In this document: positions 16,565 to 18,414 of the stretch, one piece after another
How positions within the stretch are numbered: position 1 is the first letter of the stretch
How the letters are laid out: the number at the start of each line of letters is the position of its first letter
NCBI GenBank assembly: GCA_964343305.1
Contig: CAYFJO010000202.1
Location: forward strand, 1-18,414
From: CAYFJO01 sp964343305
GTDB lineage: Bacteria > Planctomycetota > Planctomycetia > Pirellulales > Pirellulaceae
Direction: 5' to 3'
Length of the DNA: 18,414 nt
The notes under the pieces: model-generated
Told to the model about the DNA's origin: nothing
What the model saw: only the letters and a program-made list of their open reading frames with translations
Databases searched by the model: none
Position numbers and translations under genes: made by a program

Positions 16565-16806
16565 ATTAGGGTTTTATCGCCTGTCGCGCAGCTTGCGAAG
16601 TGTTTTGGGAAGGGGGACTGTCCGGACTGCCCCCTTCTCGTCCGACCGGTTGTTGGCAACTTTGCATGGTTTTGTCGGCAGGCCTTTGCTTAGGGCAAGT
16701 ATTACTATTGATTACTGGGATGTCGATTACACTCATGTGCGAGAAACGCGACTCACGCAGGTTTGATTCTTATTGTATTCACAACATCAAGGCGTAGTTT
16801 ACATTG
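16547..16806. other. Inter-cassette stretch
   Basis: No gene is supported. It contains the R'' box of cassette A's attC at 16557-16563 and a palindrome at 16609-16637. The expected attC end of cassette A and the start of the next cassette should lie here but were not found. Confidence 0.5.
16609..16637. repeat. REP-like palindrome
   Basis: GAAGGGGG (16609-16616) and CCCCCTTC (16630-16637) form an 8-bp stem, and the 13-nt interior contains the palindrome GTCCGGAC (16620-16627). Short GC-rich palindromes with purine-rich left and pyrimidine-rich right arms are typical REP-like elements. It could also act as a hairpin terminator, but there is no T-run. Confidence 0.6.
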
Positions 16807-17427
16807 ATGAATAGAAAGAACAATCTTCCACACAAGTTTGAATATCTTCGGCAAGCCGTGGAATTGTGTGTGGACGAAGACCTGCAAGGTTTTTTTGGAC
16901 ACGAAATGCCAGAATTTATTTCCAAACTCACGAATGGCGACTTGGCATTGTTAGCCACTGCCTTCAATGAAATTGAGAAGCGAGAGGATGTTGCCGAGAT
17001 TTCCCAATGGTACGGAGGATGTCCAATTCAAGAGTTAGAGTGCGGATTTGAGCAGCCAGTATTTCGACTTTTCCTGGTGTTCTCGGCACTTTACGAGAAA
17101 GGCATCGCACCATTCTCGACACGAAGGCTGCCTTTCCTCAAAGAGATAGTTCGATTCGACTGGTCCAAACTCCCCGATGACCCCGGTTACCTAGCCGAGC
17201 CTGCGGAACACTATGGAAAGTATCAATTCGACAGTCAAGTCAACGACTTCTTAAGCCGTATGACGAATAAGGAAGAGGAAGCGATTCGTAATGTTGCTGA
17301 AATCATAGATTCGCGAGACGACTATTTAAGAATTGACCAGTGGTTTAATGAACACCCAATTACGGACCATCCAGAAGCAGCAAATGTGTATTTTCTTTTG
17401 GGACTCATAGATAGCATCATTGGCTGA
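16807..17427 (+). CDS. Cassette B: unrecognised 206-aa protein
   Basis: The ATG at 16807 is preferred; a TTG three bases earlier is also in frame. The product is 206 aa, without signal peptide or membrane segment, and is rich in acidic and aromatic residues (VELCVDEDLQGFFGHEMPEF, 'EISQWYGGCPIQELECGFEQ'). It contains two similar segments: 'FISKLTNGDLALLATAFNEIEKREDVAEISQWY' in the N-terminal half and 'FLSRMTNKEEEAIRNVAEIIDSRDDYLRIDQWF' in the C-terminal half. Both read F-[IL]-S-[KR]-[LM]-T-N, end in a Q-W-aromatic triplet and have equal spacing, so the protein is an internal duplication. I do not recognise the family. The DNA is visibly more AT-rich than the left part of the window, as usual for integron cassette genes. 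It lies between the attC-like copies. Confidence 0.75.
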   Translation: MNRKNNLPHKFEYLRQAVELCVDEDLQGFFGHEMPEFISKLTNGDLALLATAFNEIEKREDVAEISQWYGGCPIQELECGFEQPVFRLFLVFSALYEKGIAPFSTRRLPFLKEIVRFDWSKLPDDPGYLAEPAEHYGKYQFDSQVNDFLSRMTNKEEEAIRNVAEIIDSRDDYLRIDQWFNEHPITDHPEAANVYFLLGLIDSIIG

Positions 17428-17502
17428 CAAAAGGCGTCGGGTCAAGTAACTCGAACAGGTGTTTTGTTCTTTGACAATTTGGATTTGGGAGTAAGCGGGG
17501 TT

Positions 17503-17536
17503 GGAAAAGGGGTCAGGTCGACCTGGCCCCTTTTCC
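17503..17536. repeat. 34-bp near-perfect palindrome (REP-like)
   Basis: GGAAAAGGGGTCAGG (17503-17517), TCGA, and CCTGGCCCCTTTTCC (17522-17536) form a palindrome with a single T-G wobble pair. It begins 75 nt behind cassette B's stop and ends 4 nt before repeat copy 2. Sequences of the form AAAAGGGGTCAGG...CCTGGCCCCTTTT resemble palindromes moved by REP-associated tyrosine transposases; no such transposase is in the window. It may also terminate transcription of cassette B. Confidence 0.75.
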
Positions 17537-17540
17537 GCGC

Positions 17541-17748
17541 CTCGCCGATCGGCACTACCCTTGGAAGGCATGGTCAAAGTGCCATGCCCAACGTTGACGT
17601 GGTAGAGAACCGGGACCCAGAGCAAACCACACTCCACGCGGACCGGCACTATCCGGCCAGATCAACCAAAGCGATTGGAGCGGAACGCGAGTTGCGGTAC
17701 GATCAAGTAGGAAAGTCGTCTCCGGCTCCGCTCAATCGCAAACGTTAT
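17541..17748 (+). repeat. 208-bp direct repeat, copy 2
   Basis: This is the partner of 15679-15886, offset by exactly 1862 bp with no insertion or deletion and 7 substitutions. It ends at CGTTAT, followed here by GTGGC instead of CCGGC. Confidence 0.95.
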
Positions 17749-17750
17749 GT
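17660..17750 (+). other. attC: attC-like recombination site 2
   Basis: The parts are R'' GATCAAC (17660-17666), spacer CAAA, L'' GCGATTGGAGCGGA (17671-17684), central region, L' TCCGCTCAATCGC (17727-17739), spacer AAAC and R' GTTATGT (17744-17750). L'' has exactly one extra G relative to L'. Here R'' ends in the required AAC opposite GTT, unlike copy 1. The 91-nt length and 4-nt spacers fit known attC architecture. Cutting would be expected between G17744 and T17745. Confidence 0.75.
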
Positions 17751-18359
17751 GGCAGAGCTACGATTGAAACAAAAGAGGGCCGTCGGACGTTCCGAAACGA
17801 CACAATCGCCACGCTGTAATCCTCTGGACCTGAGATACCGGTTGAATGATGATCACCAGAGAAGTTGTACAATCAATAGAATCGAGCGTGCTCTGCTGGT
17901 TTGCGACCGTTGCGCCGGATGGGAGCCCGAACGTATCTCCAAAAGAGGCATTCATGCACGATGGAAATGGGAGGATCATCGTCGCGCACATTGCCTCACC
18001 ACAAACAGTTCGAAACATCGAAAGCGACCCACGTGTTTGTCTGAGCTTCATTGATGTCTTTACGCAAAAAGGACACAAAGTCTGGGGAACGGCTAAGATT
18101 CTCCAAGAATCCAGCGAACGCTATCCAGAGCAGAAGTCCAACCTAGCCCAATTGATAGGAGATACGTTCCGGATTCTCGCGGTGATCGAGGTGGAACCGA
18201 CGGAAATTGAAGACATCATCGCTCCGAGCTATCGCATGTTTCCAGATGCCACGACAAGTATGATGGTTCAACAATCGTTGGCCACTTACAAGGTTACCGA
18301 ATACCAAAACGGGAGTCAGGAATTGTGTGATCCGAACGTGGATTGAGTGGCCACATAAC
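17744..18359 (+). mobile_element. Integron-type gene cassette C (attC truncated by window end)
   Basis: GTTATGTGGC at 17744-17753 is the perfect 10-bp reverse complement of GCCACATAAC at 18350-18359, which begins 4 nt after the flavoprotein stop. ACATAAC (18353-18359) would be R'' of this cassette's attC; the rest of the site runs to the window edge and probably beyond. Confidence 0.7.
17846..18346 (+). CDS. Cassette C: pyridoxamine-phosphate-oxidase-like FMN-binding split-barrel protein
   Basis: This 166-aa protein (165 aa if the second ATG at 17849 is used) matches the PPOX-like split barrel. 'SSVLCWFATVAPDGSPNVSPKEAF' is the first hairpin, with the typical A-T-x-x-x-D-G-x-P-x-V-S/T pattern. 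'RIIVAHIASPQTVRNIESDPRVCLSFID' holds the S-x-x-T/K-x-x-N-I/L motif that contacts FMN. 'HKVWGTAKIL' is the G-x-A strand. Members bind FMN or F420 and reduce or detoxify small molecules, and the exact substrate is unknown here. Vitamin B6 synthesis is unlikely, because the C-terminal PNPOx dimer domain is missing. No signal peptide. The gene is the sole gene of a cassette starting at 17745; no clear ribosome-binding site precedes it. Confidence 0.85.
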   Translation: MMITREVVQSIESSVLCWFATVAPDGSPNVSPKEAFMHDGNGRIIVAHIASPQTVRNIESDPRVCLSFIDVFTQKGHKVWGTAKILQESSERYPEQKSNLAQLIGDTFRILAVIEVEPTEIEDIIAPSYRMFPDATTSMMVQQSLATYKVTEYQNGSQELCDPNVD

Positions 18360-18414
18360 AACAACTGAGAATTTGACTTCGCGTTGAGCGTGGTTTGGGG
18401 TTGGATCTGGTTGA

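Larger units (their letters stand above)
17428..17845. other. Non-coding stretch with palindrome, repeat copy 2 and cassette C leader
   Basis: No gene is supported. From left to right it holds a plain stretch to 17502, a palindrome at 17503-17536, repeat copy 2 (17541-17748) with its attC-like end, and about 100 bp of leader of cassette C. Confidence 0.6.

Noticed and set aside
17464..18054. 196-aa open frame covering the palindrome, repeat copy 2 and the start of the PPOX-like gene
   Set aside because: It overlaps the well-supported PPOX-like gene in another frame and consists of repeat and palindrome sequence without domain features.

Overview
The window looks like chromosomal DNA of a planctomycete (Planctomycetota, probably a Pirellula/Rhodopirellula-type lineage; this is inferred from gene content, and I cannot name a genus). 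It encodes a secreted PQQ-like beta-propeller that begins with the DWxQFRGPxG motif, a sulfatase, an FG-GAP/ASPIC-UnbV protein, a cytochrome ending in the planctomycete haem-binding domain (TIGR02603 type), and a decayed integrase of the planctomycete phage-integrase type.

Left part (1-11097). A PQQ-like repeat protein runs leftward off the window edge. Divergent from it are a sulfatase and then a tightly spaced rightward set: an FG-GAP/ASPIC protein, a GH42-like putative glycosidase (3-nt gap) and a 1434-aa chimera (23-nt gap) carrying an SIS-like N-terminus, a PQQ sugar-dehydrogenase propeller and three c-type haem sites. All have export signals, so this block probably handles a (perhaps sulfated) carbohydrate in the periplasm: desulfation, hydrolysis, and oxidation of the released sugar with electrons passed to the attached haems. 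A perfect 30-bp inverted repeat lies inside the signal-peptide coding region of the GH42-like gene.

Middle part (11098-15571). Single genes: a metallo-beta-lactamase-fold hydrolase, a leftward ankyrin-repeat lipoprotein, a decayed integrase fragment with a frameshift, an exported carbon-nitrogen hydrolase, and a Gfo/Idh/MocA oxidoreductase.

Right part (15572-18414). I read this as a cluster of integron-type gene cassettes without an integrase in the window. Two copies of a 208-bp repeat (7 mismatches) each end in an attC-like structure. It has a 13-bp L''/L' stem with exactly one extra base on the L'' side, a 4-nt spacer and a GTTAT R' core. Directly after each copy starts a cassette whose first bases are perfectly complementary (11 bp and 10 bp) to a site just behind its gene, as expected for the R'' box of a cassette's own attC. 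The cassettes carry an exported small protein, an unrecognised 206-aa protein and a pyridoxamine-phosphate-oxidase-like flavoprotein. Two REP-like palindromes lie between them. No tRNA, rRNA or CRISPR was seen.
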